Assembly: GCA_964635055.1 (NCBI GenBank)
Contig: CAZWMT010000017.1
Location: 51,113 to 115,112 of the forward strand
Direction of reading: 5' to 3'
Origin: JAEUJM01 sp964635055
Lineage (GTDB): Bacteria > Actinomycetota > Acidimicrobiia > Acidimicrobiales > DATDAH01
DNA length: 64,000 nt
Under the pieces are notes generated by a model. It was given only the letters and a program-made list of their open reading frames with translations, searched no databases and was not told the DNA's origin. Positions 17,301-24,567 of the stretch are shown here, in pieces. A program made the position numbers and the translations under genes. Each line of letters begins with the position of its first letter. The first letter of the stretch is position 1.

Positions 17301-17627
17301 GCCGAACGCGGCCCCGTACTGCGCCACGAAGGCGTCCGCCGACGTCTCGGGGTCGTTGCCGCCACCGCTCACCGCGATCGCCCGGCCGTGGGGCACGCCC
17401 ACGAAGGTCACCGGGCCACCGTCGGGCCGCGACGCCACGTGAGCGCCGGCCCCGGCCGCGGCCGTCAGCTGCTGTGCCGAGGCCGCAGCGGCGGTCTCGG
17501 GCTTGGGCGGGCGCTGCGCACCCGCCGGCGACACCGCAAGGGCGCCGGCGGCGGCGAGCGCCACCACCGCCGCCGCACCGATGATGCTGCGCCGGGCCGT
17601 CGCCCTCCTCGAGGAACGTGACCGCAT
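14370..17627 (-). CDS. Secreted M4 (thermolysin-like) metalloprotease with repeated C-terminal modules
   Basis: A 1085-aa exported protease. Signal peptide about 1-38; FTP/PepSY-type prodomain to about 230; catalytic domain about 235-550 with zinc motif HELTH (about residue 367), third ligand in NESLSD, and proton-donor His in GGVHTNSG (about 460). After it come a PPC-like beta domain (about 555-690) and four carboxypeptidase-regulatory-like beta modules of about 90 residues (GTYFLYLVDP, GQYSLNVEAG, GTYTISGLPAG). All catalytic residues are present. GGAGAG precedes the ATG at 17627 by about 3 nt, with further purines upstream. It likely degrades extracellular protein; the repeats may anchor it to the surface or substrate. 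Confidence 0.93.
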   Translation of the reverse strand: MRSRSSRRATARRSIIGAAAVVALAAAGALAVSPAGAQRPPKPETAAAASAQQLTAAAGAGAHVASRPDGGPVTFVGVPHGRAIAVSGGGNDPETSADAFVAQYGAAFGEPSPGRDLRQDDTSPMAAGGESVGYQQLEGGVPVFAGELRVQVSADGKVRSAAGEMSTGDAVDTAPDVSAAAASDTATNAVAGDAGVDAGDLIASEPELWVYDPTLIGEPSGPRQLVWRLEVSSEAAALRKLVLVDAHSGDVALQIEQIQQALNRQVCDNQNVANANYSCPAAGVVRSEGQGPTGNSEVDKAYDLSGNTYTYYFNSFGRNSIDNAGMTLRSTVRACPAGYGCPMQNAFWDGTQMVYGDTFAGADDVVAHELTHGVTEHESGLVYANQSGAINESLSDVFGEFVDLTFDTSFDNDTAAARWDMGEDLPASIGVIRDMDNPPRFNDPDRMGSPLYYTGTADSGGVHTNSGVNNKAASFMVDGGTFNGQTISGGLGITKVGRIYYEAQVNLLTSGSDYNALGNALNQACTNTIGVDGITAADCVKVGQVVTATEMIVPAPANDNFADAQTISGTTGTVTGSTLGATRQTGEPNHGGGAGSLAGTASIWYKFTAAASGTATITTCNSGFDTLLGVYTGSAVNALTIVGQNDDNGVSACSSSLHSRVQFQAVQGTTYRIAVDGYGTARGATALNWTIPAAPAPTGISGTVTQTGGASPVPGAFVAVLKTSDFSIASGAVADASGNYSVQVPVGTYFLYLVDPAAARVTGFHGAPATVTVTSGVMTDVDPSMAPSQGTIAGTVSQDSPAGTVAGTYALALSSSTGISETGVVANGSGQYSSPNLRAGNHWMVFLDPTGAHASEFFPNSPDAGGASAIGVTGGATASANVSLATQTAVGTGATLSGTITETGTAANLANVFVVALRSSDFRLARATTTNASGQYSLNVEAGSYKLAFIDAAGLHAMEWHNNQPYTGLATATSVTAPAVTNAVLDRRNGSITGTIGDDVSHAALADAWVIAIGPSGVAGGAVTAANGTYTISGLPAGTYRATFVDPVGGHTQEYFNNSPDFAGSTPFTVTGGGTTTVNAELHHP

Positions 17628-17842
17628 GTCTCTCCGCCTTCCGAAGTCGCCACCAGGAACCGCGGCGCCCGGCCCCCTGAAGGTTGCCACCCCCACCTGC
17701 GCCTCCGGCAACGCTAACAGCACCACCCGCCGCGACGCAGGTCGGCGGCGCGGTGCCGTGCCATGGACCCGTCGGGAGGTGCCAGCGGTCGTGGGTCACG
17801 GCGCCGACACGGCGGCGAGGGCCGTCAAGGGAGCGTTCAGGC

Positions 17843-18541
17843 TCAGATGGCGTAGAGCTGGACCGACTGGACCGACCCGTCCCAGGTGGGACTGGCGGTC
17901 ACCGCCGTGACGGTGGCGGTGACGGGCGACCGGCTGTCGGAGCGGCTCCAGGTGACCGAGCAGCGCCCGGTCGAGTCGGTGTTGCAGGTCCTGGTGGTCG
18001 ATGACCCCTGGTTGTCCACCATGCGGATGGTGACCCCTGCGCCCGACACGGCCGTGCCGGTCGAGTTCCGCACGATCTTCACCCGGGCGGTGGCGTTGTA
18101 GCTCGAGCCGCTGTTGGTCGAGACATCGGTGAGCTGGTTGATGGTGCTGCGCAACAAGGTGGTCGTGGTCGTCGGCGCCGTGGTCGTGGTCGTCGGCGCC
18201 GCCGTGGTGGTGGTCGTCGGTGGCAACGTCGTCGAGGTCGACGTCGTCGTGGGTGGCAGCGTGGTCGTGGTGGTCGACCCCGAGGGGGTGGAGCTGTTGG
18301 TGCTGGTGTCGATGCCCGACTGAGGCAGGTCGCCGATGTCGTCGCTGGCGTTCGAGTAGTAGTCGCCCGACGCGTCGTCGAGCCGTGAGATGGCTCCGAT
18401 GGACGGCACCACCACCAGCGCGGCGATCAATGCGTACTCGACGAGGGTGGCGCCCCGGCTCCCCTGCAACCGCGTTCTCGGCCCACGCGCCATGGTGGTT
18501 GCATCGGCCTGCGCCGGGCGTTTCTTGACCCGCCGCCACAT
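17843..18541 (-). CDS. Flp-type pilin fused to Thr-rich stalk and Ig-like domain
   Basis: A 232-aa protein. The N-terminus holds a class III pilin signal, G-ATLVEYALI, with Glu at +5 and a hydrophobic helix (residues about 29-52). Then come about 45 residues that are almost all Thr, Pro and Ala, and a C-terminal domain of about 100 residues resembling a bacterial Ig-like fold (TARVKIVRNSTG, VTIRMVDNQGSS, VTATVTAV) with a Cys pair. The ATG overlaps the stop of the upstream tadE gene by 1 nt (TGATG). Normal Flp pilins are about 60 residues, so this is an extended version, possibly a tip or adhesin subunit. Confidence 0.75.
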   Translation of the reverse strand: MWRRVKKRPAQADATTMARGPRTRLQGSRGATLVEYALIAALVVVPSIGAISRLDDASGDYYSNASDDIGDLPQSGIDTSTNSSTPSGSTTTTTLPPTTTSTSTTLPPTTTTTAAPTTTTTAPTTTTTLLRSTINQLTDVSTNSGSSYNATARVKIVRNSTGTAVSGAGVTIRMVDNQGSSTTRTCNTDSTGRCSVTWSRSDSRSPVTATVTAVTASPTWDGSVQSVQLYAI

Positions 18542-19149
18542 CAGTCGAGCCTCGGTTCGAGACGCATGATGGCCCGGTCCTTGATGGTGAGGCCGGTGCC
18601 CGGGAACACGTGGGTCACCCAGTTGTACTTCACCTGCATCCACACCCCGAGGTAGTCCGCTCCCAGCGCCTGTTGGTTCTGGCGGCTCGTCGGGCACCAG
18701 AAGCGGTCGGGCGCGGACCCGCCGCAACTGGTGGTTCCCGAGTAGTCGCTCTGGGGTCGGGCCATGTCGGCGCCGGTGTAGACGTTGCACAACCCCGTGA
18801 CGGGCGTGCCGGCCATGCAGGTGGCCGAGGGTGCCGAGCTCGTGGTGTCGGCCTTGTAGATGACGATGCGCTGCACCCTGGCGGTGTCGGGGATCTCCTT
18901 CATCGCCGACTCGATCGACTTCAAGATGTCGTAGTCGGCCAGTCGGTCGCGACCGGCGTTGCTCCCCACGCGGGCACCGGAGCGCAGGGCGTTCGAGACC
19001 GTCATCGAGTCGCGCCACGCCATGCCGAACTCGAGGACACCCGCCACCACGAGCACCAGCACGGGCGCGAGCAGCACGAACTCGACGAGGGCCGCGCCCC
19101 GCTCACCGCGGGCCCGGCGGAGCCGGCGCCGTCGCATCATCGCCTGCAT
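18541..19149 (-). CDS. TadE-like pseudopilin
   Basis: A 202-aa TadE-family protein: basic start, GAALVEFVLLAPVLVLVVAGVLEFG (prepilin-peptidase-like G/A site with Glu at +5 and one membrane helix), then an extracellular domain with several Cys residues (ATCMAG, GLCNVY, TTSCGG, FWCPT). TadE proteins are minor pilins needed for tight-adherence (Flp) pili. It overlaps both neighbours by 1 nt, so the four genes are translationally coupled. Confidence 0.85.
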   Translation of the reverse strand: MQAMMRRRRLRRARGERGAALVEFVLLAPVLVLVVAGVLEFGMAWRDSMTVSNALRSGARVGSNAGRDRLADYDILKSIESAMKEIPDTARVQRIVIYKADTTSSAPSATCMAGTPVTGLCNVYTGADMARPQSDYSGTTSCGGSAPDRFWCPTSRQNQQALGADYLGVWMQVKYNWVTHVFPGTGLTIKDRAIMRLEPRLD

Positions 19150-19766
19150 CAGAAGTCCTGGGGCTCGATGCGCATGACCAGCTCATCGGTCAGGTCCATG
19201 CCCGGGCCGAACAGCCCGGTGGCGAAGTTGTGCCGGGACTGCACGTACACGCCCACGTAGTCGGGCGGTCCCGATGCTCGCACCTCGCGGCCGTTCTGGC
19301 CGTTGAGCGCAGCAGGGCACCAGTACCGGTCGAGCGACTCGGTGGACAGGCACCCGAACGCGGACTTGGGACGCCTCAGGTCCTCCGCGTCGTAGACGTT
19401 GCACACGTTGGCGATGCCGACGCTCGCGGTGAGGCAGGCGTGGGCCGGGTGCGACGGGTTCAGCACCGACCCGCCCACACCGCCAGCATCGAAGATGATG
19501 AGTCGCTGGATCTCGTTGGGCTTGAAGCCCTTGGTGGCCTGACGCACGACCTGGATCACGTTGTAGTCCGCGTACTGGTCGTCGCCGAAGGCGCTGGCGG
19601 CGCGGGCACCGTCACGGGACGCGTTGGCCACCGTGAGGTAGTCGCGGAAGGCCAGGCCGAACTCCAGGATCCCGAAGATGAGCAGGGCGAAGACCGGTGT
19701 CATGAAGGCCGCTTCGACGAGGGCGGCGCCACGGCTGCCGCGGCAACGGCGGGTACGGGCTCGCAT
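19149..19766 (-). CDS. TadE-like pseudopilin (second copy)
   Basis: A 205-aa paralogue of the next gene. It has GAALVEAAFMTPVFALLIFGILEFGLAF near the start and a matching Cys pattern (ACLTA, NVCNVYDAEDL, FGCLS, YWCPAAL). DUF-level alignment of both C-terminal halves is evident by eye (NVYxxxDxxRPxS, RYWCP/RFWCP, DYVGV/DYLGV, MRIEP/MRLEP), so they arose by duplication. The stop is joined to the next ATG by TGATG, and its start lies 2 nt after the TadG stop. Confidence 0.85.
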   Translation of the reverse strand: MRARTRRCRGSRGAALVEAAFMTPVFALLIFGILEFGLAFRDYLTVANASRDGARAASAFGDDQYADYNVIQVVRQATKGFKPNEIQRLIIFDAGGVGGSVLNPSHPAHACLTASVGIANVCNVYDAEDLRRPKSAFGCLSTESLDRYWCPAALNGQNGREVRASGPPDYVGVYVQSRHNFATGLFGPGMDLTDELVMRIEPQDF

Positions 19767-19768
19767 GC

Positions 19769-21475
19769 CTACTCCACCAACCGGACCGGGTCGCCGCGGA
19801 CACGGGCCGACCAGGTGGTCTGGTCGGTGGGCGCACCGGCCCCGAAGTCGAGGTTGATGCGGAACCAGCACCCGAGGTCGCTGCCGGCGTTGCAGCCGTA
19901 GTTCTCGGGCAGCGGTATCTGGGCGGTGAGACTTCGCCCGTTGTACAGGGCGTTGGTGAGACCGCCCTGCGTGCAGGTGGCACTGGTGGTCACTGTGGGC
20001 GGGGTGGCGTCGCGGATGAAGGTGCAGCCCGTCAGGGCGGTGCCGGTCTGGTCCGCCGGCGGCACGATAGTGAGGCTGGCGTTCGCGCCGTCGGCCACGT
20101 CGAACAGCTCCAGCTCGAGGATCTGCCCGGCATACTCCGGGACGATCCGCGCCAGGTAGAAGTTGGTGACCGTGCCCGACCCGGCCTGGTTCACGTAGAT
20201 GGGCAGGCGCCCGTCGGCGAAGAAGTTGATGCCCGTGGGGAACGTCGCCGACGCCGGGTCGCCGAACCCGGCCCGTAGCGAGTACTTGTTGTAGCCCCCG
20301 GTGCTCACCGACGGGTCGAAGTTGATCAGGCTGGACGGCGGGTTCGACAGGTTCGCGGTCGAGGTGATCTGCAGCAGGTAGTCGCCCACCACCACATCGC
20401 TCCAGTTCACCTGGCAGAGGTCGACCCAGCGGCGGAAGTGCGACACGAACGCCATGTTCTCGGGGCCGATGTTGCCGTCCTTGTAGCCGTCGCTCTGGTT
20501 CAACAACGGGTACACGGACTCGTCGTAGGCCCCGAAGGTCTTGGCGCACAGCACCGGGTTGTCGCCGTTGTCGAACGGTGTGTTGTCCGGGCCCCGGACG
20601 ATGTAGGTGGTCTGGATGTTGGCACCGCCGAAGTTGGAGTCGGCCACACACCACTGGTTGTTGCCCTGGGCGTACCGGGTGACGGCGTCCGCCGGCGCCC
20701 CCTGCGACACCAGGGTTGCGGCCTGGGTGTTCCACGTCGAGCCCGCGGCGGGCAGGTTCGAGTCCGCGCACGTGTTGCCCACCTGGAGGAACGCCGGGTC
20801 GAACGCCTGTATCCGCAGGTTGCCGCTGGCCGGTTTGGTGTCGACCGTGAGCCGGTAGAAGTACCCGTCCTCGCTGTAGTTCAGGTTGGTCGCGCCCGAG
20901 CAACCCGTGAACGAACCGGTGCAGTCACCGGCGGTGTACTGGTCGCCGTTCACCTTGGTGGACAGGGGCGACGCCACGTTCAGCCAGTAGTAGGGCTTGT
21001 TGTAGCCGCTGGTCGACCACTTCTCGGGGTCGTTGCCCAGGCTGTTGTCGGGGCTGCCCATCGGCACGCTCTGCACGTACTCGGCCAAGGCCTGCCGCTC
21101 GATGTCCATGCTGCTGACGAACAGCGACGAGAAGTAGCGCTTGACGTTGGTGTCGTGGATGTACACCCGCAGCCGCCGGTTGCCGACCGGGGTGACCGTG
21201 ACCACCACGTTGGACGCGGCGTCGTCGAAGCCGTTGGCCTTGGCGGTCTCGAGCGCGATCTGCTCGGCCTTCTCGTCGTTGGGCATCCACACCACACCGG
21301 CGAGGGCCGCCGCGTCGACGGCACGCTGCATGCGGTTGGCGTAGGTGTACCAAGCCCCGATGTCGACCGCGAAGCCCGTGAAGGCGAGCAGCGGGAGCAG
21401 CAGGAGCGCGGCCATGATGAGGACGTACCCTCGTTCGCCTTTCAATCGGGTACGTCGTCGGTAGGTGTGCCGCAT
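19769..21475 (-). CDS. TadG-like pilus assembly protein
   Basis: A 568-aa protein starting with the TadE/G N-terminal helix (KGERGYVLIMAALLLLPLLAFTGFAVDIGAWY, followed by ANRMQRAVDAAALAG), the standard Flp-pilus assembly TadG signature. The long extracellular part (about 500 residues) has several Cys pairs and beta-rich repeats but no von Willebrand A motif that I can see. It is the first gene of the pseudopilin operon (21475-17843). The Tad ATPase, prepilin peptidase and secretin genes are not in the window. Confidence 0.82.
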   Translation of the reverse strand: MRHTYRRRTRLKGERGYVLIMAALLLLPLLAFTGFAVDIGAWYTYANRMQRAVDAAALAGVVWMPNDEKAEQIALETAKANGFDDAASNVVVTVTPVGNRRLRVYIHDTNVKRYFSSLFVSSMDIERQALAEYVQSVPMGSPDNSLGNDPEKWSTSGYNKPYYWLNVASPLSTKVNGDQYTAGDCTGSFTGCSGATNLNYSEDGYFYRLTVDTKPASGNLRIQAFDPAFLQVGNTCADSNLPAAGSTWNTQAATLVSQGAPADAVTRYAQGNNQWCVADSNFGGANIQTTYIVRGPDNTPFDNGDNPVLCAKTFGAYDESVYPLLNQSDGYKDGNIGPENMAFVSHFRRWVDLCQVNWSDVVVGDYLLQITSTANLSNPPSSLINFDPSVSTGGYNKYSLRAGFGDPASATFPTGINFFADGRLPIYVNQAGSGTVTNFYLARIVPEYAGQILELELFDVADGANASLTIVPPADQTGTALTGCTFIRDATPPTVTTSATCTQGGLTNALYNGRSLTAQIPLPENYGCNAGSDLGCWFRINLDFGAGAPTDQTTWSARVRGDPVRLVE

Positions 21476-21503
21476 CTGCGCCCTGTCGCTTCCTGATCGC
21501 CCG

Positions 21504-21515
21504 GTACCTCGGTAC
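21504..21515. promoter_or_regulatory. GTACC-TC-GGTAC palindrome before the pseudopilin operon
   Basis: A 12-bp perfect inverted repeat lies 29 nt upstream of the tadG ATG. It may be an operator or the base of a leader hairpin. The rest of 21516-21734 shows several GC-rich hairpins (for example 21590-21600 region, CTCGGG/CCGAG) and no convincing gene. Confidence 0.35.
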
Positions 21516-21734
21516 TAGGCCATCGGAACTATGGCGGCCGACCTTGAGGGCCAGGGCGCTGCGGGACGGCGCGGCCGTCGGCTCGGGCACCCCGAGCTCG
21601 TTGCAGATCTCCGAGGCCCGGCCGCGCCGATCAGCGGACCAGCCATGGGATGCGGACGGATGCAGGGACGATCCGGCCGGCGAGCCAACCCGGCCCGAAC
21701 GGCCGGGATCGGCCGGTGACCTGGCCATTCGTCT

Positions 21735-21809
21735 TGGAGGCGGCGGCGGGAATCGAACCCGCGTACGGGGCTTTGCAGGCCCCTGCCTGAACCACTCGGC
21801 CACGCCGCC
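21735..21809 (-). tRNA. tRNA-Cys(GCA)
   Basis: The minus strand gives a full cloverleaf: acceptor GGCGGCG/CGCCGCC, anticodon loop CTGCAAA (GCA), T arm GCGGG-TTCGATT-CCCGC, discriminator U typical of tRNA-Cys, and an encoded CCA (21735-21737). A TACAGT -10 box on the minus strand (21821-21826) lies 11 nt upstream. Confidence 0.95.
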
Positions 21810-21947
21810 GTGAGCGGGTCACTGTAGCGGCTGGCCCCTCGACCCCGGCCCAGGGGTTCCCCGGTGGCGGTGTCCGGGGCATCGCCCGCGGCCGCGACGG
21901 CACCGTCCGGGGCGGGCGGCCGGCACGACTTGGCCGCAGGCAGCAGA

Positions 21948-21975
21948 ACGGCCGATCCCCGGGGGGATCGGCCGT
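21948..21975 (-). terminator. Terminator hairpin after tRNA-Gly
   Basis: ACGGCCGATCCCC pairs perfectly with GGGGATCGGCCGT (13-bp stem, 2-nt loop). On the minus strand it follows the tRNA-Gly 3' end by 16 nt and is followed by TTCTGCTG, a weak T-rich tail. Confidence 0.75.
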
Positions 21976-21991
21976 CTCGCCTACTGCTGTG

Positions 21992-22066
21992 TGGAGCGGA
22001 CGACGGGATTCGAACCCGCGACCCTCACCTTGGCAAGGTGATGCTCTACCACTGAGCCACGTCCGC
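21992..22066 (-). tRNA. tRNA-Gly(GCC)
   Basis: Cloverleaf on the minus strand: acceptor GCGGACG/CGTCCGC, D arm GCTC-AGTGGTA-GAGC, anticodon stem CACCT/AGGTG with loop TGCCA (anticodon GCC), T arm CGGG-TTCGAAT-CCCG, encoded CCA (21992-21994). A TACACT -10 box (22079-22084, minus) lies 12 nt upstream. Confidence 0.95.
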
Positions 22067-22118
22067 GTGTGAGGACCGAGTGTACCGGGCGACCGCGGTC
22101 ACCGGCGAGCCGGTTGGC

Positions 22119-22976
22119 TCACCCGGCCTCGGCCACCTTGGCCCGCACGCGGCCGGCCATCTCCTGGGCCAACTGCCGGTCGCCGATCGCCTCGATGGTG
22201 ACGCTGCGGTCACCCGACTGGAAGATCAGCGAGGCGACCGAGTCGTCCTGCCATCCCTGCACGGTCAGCGAGGGCTCGATGGCCACGGTCTCGGACGCGG
22301 CGTGCCACTGGGCCTCGTTGACCAGCAGCACCCGGTTCCCGGTGAGCACGGCCGCGCCGATCTCGCCCTGGAACCGCCCCTGCACCACGGCTTCGACCAC
22401 CTCACCCGGCGTGAGCAACGCCGACGCCACGGTGAACGCGACCTTGCCGTGGCGCCGGGCCGCCGAGCCGAGACGGCCGACGGCCAGGCCCAGCTGATGC
22501 GGATCGTCGGGGCCCACGACGGGGGGCGCGACCGCAGCGGGGACGCCCGGGACCGGCGGCACGCCGGGCGGCGGCGGCATGCCGGGCGGCGGTGGCGGCA
22601 TTCCCGGGGGCGGGGGCGGCACCTGGGGAGCCGGTGGCGCCACCGGCGGTGGCGGGGTGGGAACGGGCGGCGCCACTGGAGGAGGCGCCACCGGAGGCGG
22701 TGCCACCGGCGGCGGCGGCGCCGGTGCCATCGGAGGCGGAGGCGCAGGGGCCGGCGTGTGCGGGATGACCGGTTGGGGCGAGGTGGGGGGTGGCGGTGCC
22801 ACCGGCGGCGGAGGCGGCGGTGCCATGGGCCCGGGGGGCGGCGGTGGGGGCGCCCCGGGGGGGGCGAACGGCGCCCCTCCCTGCGCCGGCGCGGGCGCCG
22901 CCCCCACCGACGACCCGCAGGTGGTGCAGAATTTCGCGCCCTCCACGTTCGATGCCCCGCAGTTGCCACACACCAT
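22119..22976 (-). CDS. Zinc ribbon, proline-rich linker and PH-like domain protein
   Basis: A 285-aa protein: zinc ribbon (CGNCGASN ... CTTCG, residues 3-22), then about 120 residues that are mostly Pro, Ala and Gly, and a C-terminal domain of about 120 residues. The C-terminal pattern (VVEAVVQGRFQGEIGAAVLT, NRVLLVNE, ASLIFQSGDRSVTIEAIG) resembles bacterial PH-like domains (YokE/bPH type). The ATG at 22976 is preferred because AGGGAG lies about 10 nt upstream; a GTG at 22985 is too close to that site. Likely a scaffold or sensor protein; role unknown. Confidence 0.72.
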   Translation of the reverse strand: MVCGNCGASNVEGAKFCTTCGSSVGAAPAPAQGGAPFAPPGAPPPPPPGPMAPPPPPPVAPPPPTSPQPVIPHTPAPAPPPPMAPAPPPPVAPPPVAPPPVAPPVPTPPPPVAPPAPQVPPPPPGMPPPPPGMPPPPGVPPVPGVPAAVAPPVVGPDDPHQLGLAVGRLGSAARRHGKVAFTVASALLTPGEVVEAVVQGRFQGEIGAAVLTGNRVLLVNEAQWHAASETVAIEPSLTVQGWQDDSVASLIFQSGDRSVTIEAIGDRQLAQEMAGRVRAKVAEAG

Positions 22977-23060
22977 TGGCTGCACTCTCCCTGAGCGACC
23001 GGTAACCGCACGCAGCGTAGGGCACGCACGGCGGCGAGGCCGCCAGGGGTCGCGTCGTCG

Positions 23061-23645
23061 TCAGCTCAGCGCCCGCTCGACCAGCGCCCGCTCGTGGGGC
23101 GGGAGCGCCAGCTCGAGGGCCTCGCTGCGGCCCCGGGGGCTCATCTTGGCCAGCGTGCGCTTCACGACCTCGACGGTCTTGTCGTCGCCCAACCGTTCGG
23201 CCAGCGACGCGAATTGCGTCTGGAGGAACACCAGGCAGAGTGCGTCCTCATGGGTCTGCACCTGCGGGTCGGACGCGCGCCCGCTCTTGGCGATGAGCTC
23301 CTGCACGCGGGCGATCTCGGTCGGGCCGTAGCCGAGGTCGGCCAGGATGGCGCTGGTCTCGGCGACGTGGCGGGCGTTGAGGTCCTTGCGCCACCGCAGG
23401 TACCCGGCCCGGCCCTCGGGGTACGCGTCGCGCGGCAGTGCCCACCGGCGCAGGTGGTGCGCCCGCGCTGCGAGCAACTGCGCCTCGGTGGCGTGCTCGT
23501 CGAGGCGCTGCACCCACCACGTCATGAGCTCGGCGTGCAGCAGCTCCTTGGGCCGCTCCCGACCGGCCCAGACCAGCGTGTTCGGGTCGTCGGCGTTGGC
23601 CGCGTCGATCGCGGCGACGGCCTGTGCGTGCCGCAGTCGGTCCAC
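23061..23645 (-). CDS. DUF4202 family protein
   Basis: A 194-aa all-helical protein with the DUF4202 pattern: KELLHAELMTWWVQRL, then AARAHHLRRWALPRDAYP, GYLRWRKDLNARHVAE and QTHEDALCLVFLQTQF. The repeated His and Asp residues suggest an HD-type metal site; reported function is lacking. The GTG at 23645 (VDRLRHAQAVAAI) fits the family start. The next gene upstream ends 14 nt away. Confidence 0.82.
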   Translation of the reverse strand: MDRLRHAQAVAAIDAANADDPNTLVWAGRERPKELLHAELMTWWVQRLDEHATEAQLLAARAHHLRRWALPRDAYPEGRAGYLRWRKDLNARHVAETSAILADLGYGPTEIARVQELIAKSGRASDPQVQTHEDALCLVFLQTQFASLAERLGDDKTVEVVKRTLAKMSPRGRSEALELALPPHERALVERALS

Positions 23646-23658
23646 CGAGCGCCCGGGA

Positions 23659-23892
23659 TCAGGGCTCGCGCTGGTCCGGGGGGCGCAGGTCGACGCGCAG
23701 GACGAGGATCCCGTCCTCGAGGGTGGCCTCGGCATCCCCGATGATGCCGAAGTCCTGGAAGTCGTTCTGCGCCGCGGCGATGAACTTGGCCCGCTCCTCG
23801 CCGGCGACCGGCGGGAGGTTGCGTTTCTTCACCGCTGCAGCGCGCTCACGGAACCGCTGCAGCATCGCTTCGACGTCGAGCCCCTCAGCCAT
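23659..23892 (-). CDS. Small conserved hypothetical protein
   Basis: A 77-aa protein, MAEGLDVEAMLQRFRERAAAVKKR. A basic amphipathic N-terminal helix is followed by FIAAAQNDFQDFGIIGDAEATLEDGILVL, a short alpha/beta region. No family is recognised. A TACCGT box ends 6 nt before the ATG (leaderless). The small size, good codon pattern and tight fit before the DUF4202 gene support that it is real. Confidence 0.7.
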   Translation of the reverse strand: MAEGLDVEAMLQRFRERAAAVKKRNLPPVAGEERAKFIAAAQNDFQDFGIIGDAEATLEDGILVLRVDLRPPDQREP

Positions 23893-23923
23893 GCCTACAC
23901 GGTAGTGGCGGACGGTGCTCCGA

Positions 23924-24457
23924 TCAGTCCTCGGCCCACCAGAACCCCTGCTCGTCCTCCTGGTGCTCGAACACGGACCGGGCCGCGGTCGGCGCGAACA
24001 CCTCGTCGGGCGAGTCGGGCATCGCCCAGTCATCCTGCCCGCCGTGCCAGCGGTCGGGCCGGGTGTGGCGCGCGTAGATGATGGTCAGGACCAGGATCAG
24101 GAAGGCCACCACGCCCAGGCCGGCGATGGCCATCCACACCGTGCGGCTGGCGTCGGAGTCGCCCGTGGTGTCGCTGGCCGGCGTCTGGTCGACCTGGGTG
24201 GGGGTCGGGGCGCTACCGGCCGTCGTGGTGGGCGTGACCGCCAGCGTGGTGGCGGTCGGGAACCCTGGTGCGACCGTCGTGGCCGTGGGGAAGCCGGGGG
24301 CCGCCGTCGTCGCGGTCGGGAAACCCGGGGCGATGGTGGTCTCGGTCGGGAACTGGGCGCTCGCGGCCAGCGCCGTGCCGCCGGTGAGGAACGCCGCGAG
24401 CGCGCAGCCGACGACGAGCGATAGCGCGACCGCGACGGTCCTCAGGGATGTGTGCAT
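23924..24457 (-). CDS. Secreted, membrane-anchored protein with APGFPTATT repeats
   Basis: A 177-aa protein with a signal peptide (residues about 1-31), four imperfect nonapeptide copies around PTETTIAPGFPTATT, a Thr/Pro-rich linker, one membrane helix (about 108-130) and an acidic cytoplasmic tail ending GFWWAED. It looks like a stalked surface protein of type I topology. A TACGAT -10 box lies about 70 nt upstream. No catalytic domain is present. Confidence 0.68.
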   Translation of the reverse strand: MHTSLRTVAVALSLVVGCALAAFLTGGTALAASAQFPTETTIAPGFPTATTAAPGFPTATTVAPGFPTATTLAVTPTTTAGSAPTPTQVDQTPASDTTGDSDASRTVWMAIAGLGVVAFLILVLTIIYARHTRPDRWHGGQDDWAMPDSPDEVFAPTAARSVFEHQEDEQGFWWAED

Positions 24458-24567
24458 CGCAAACCAACGAACTCCCGTTGCCTTCAGCGCGCGGTGGCGG
24501 TCCGCCGATCGAGGATCGTACCGGGTGTTCCCCCATGGTCTCCAAGCGCCCCGGTGGGGACACGGCG

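Noticed and set aside
14355..17621. 1088-residue open frame on the plus strand
   Set aside because: It is antisense to the M4 protease, whose catalytic motifs are all intact; the plus-strand translation is compositionally Arg/Gly/His/Val-rich with no motif. High GC makes such antisense frames common.
18130..18270. Short direct repeats of the gtggtcgtcggc type, CRISPR-like at first sight
   Set aside because: They encode the Thr-rich stalk of the pilin on the minus strand; there are no constant spacers and no cas genes.
21540..21660. Possible short gene or known riboswitch before the pseudopilin operon
   Set aside because: Frames there lack coding character. Several hairpins can be drawn, but none matches the c-di-GMP or other riboswitch cores I know; only a structure search could decide.
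21735..22066. tRNA genes as attachment sites of a mobile element
   Set aside because: No integrase, no flanking direct repeat of a tRNA 3' end, and neighbouring genes look native.
22560..22870. GGC/GGT-rich repeats
   Set aside because: They are the proline codons of the linker in the zinc-ribbon/PH protein; repeats vary in length and follow the reading frame.
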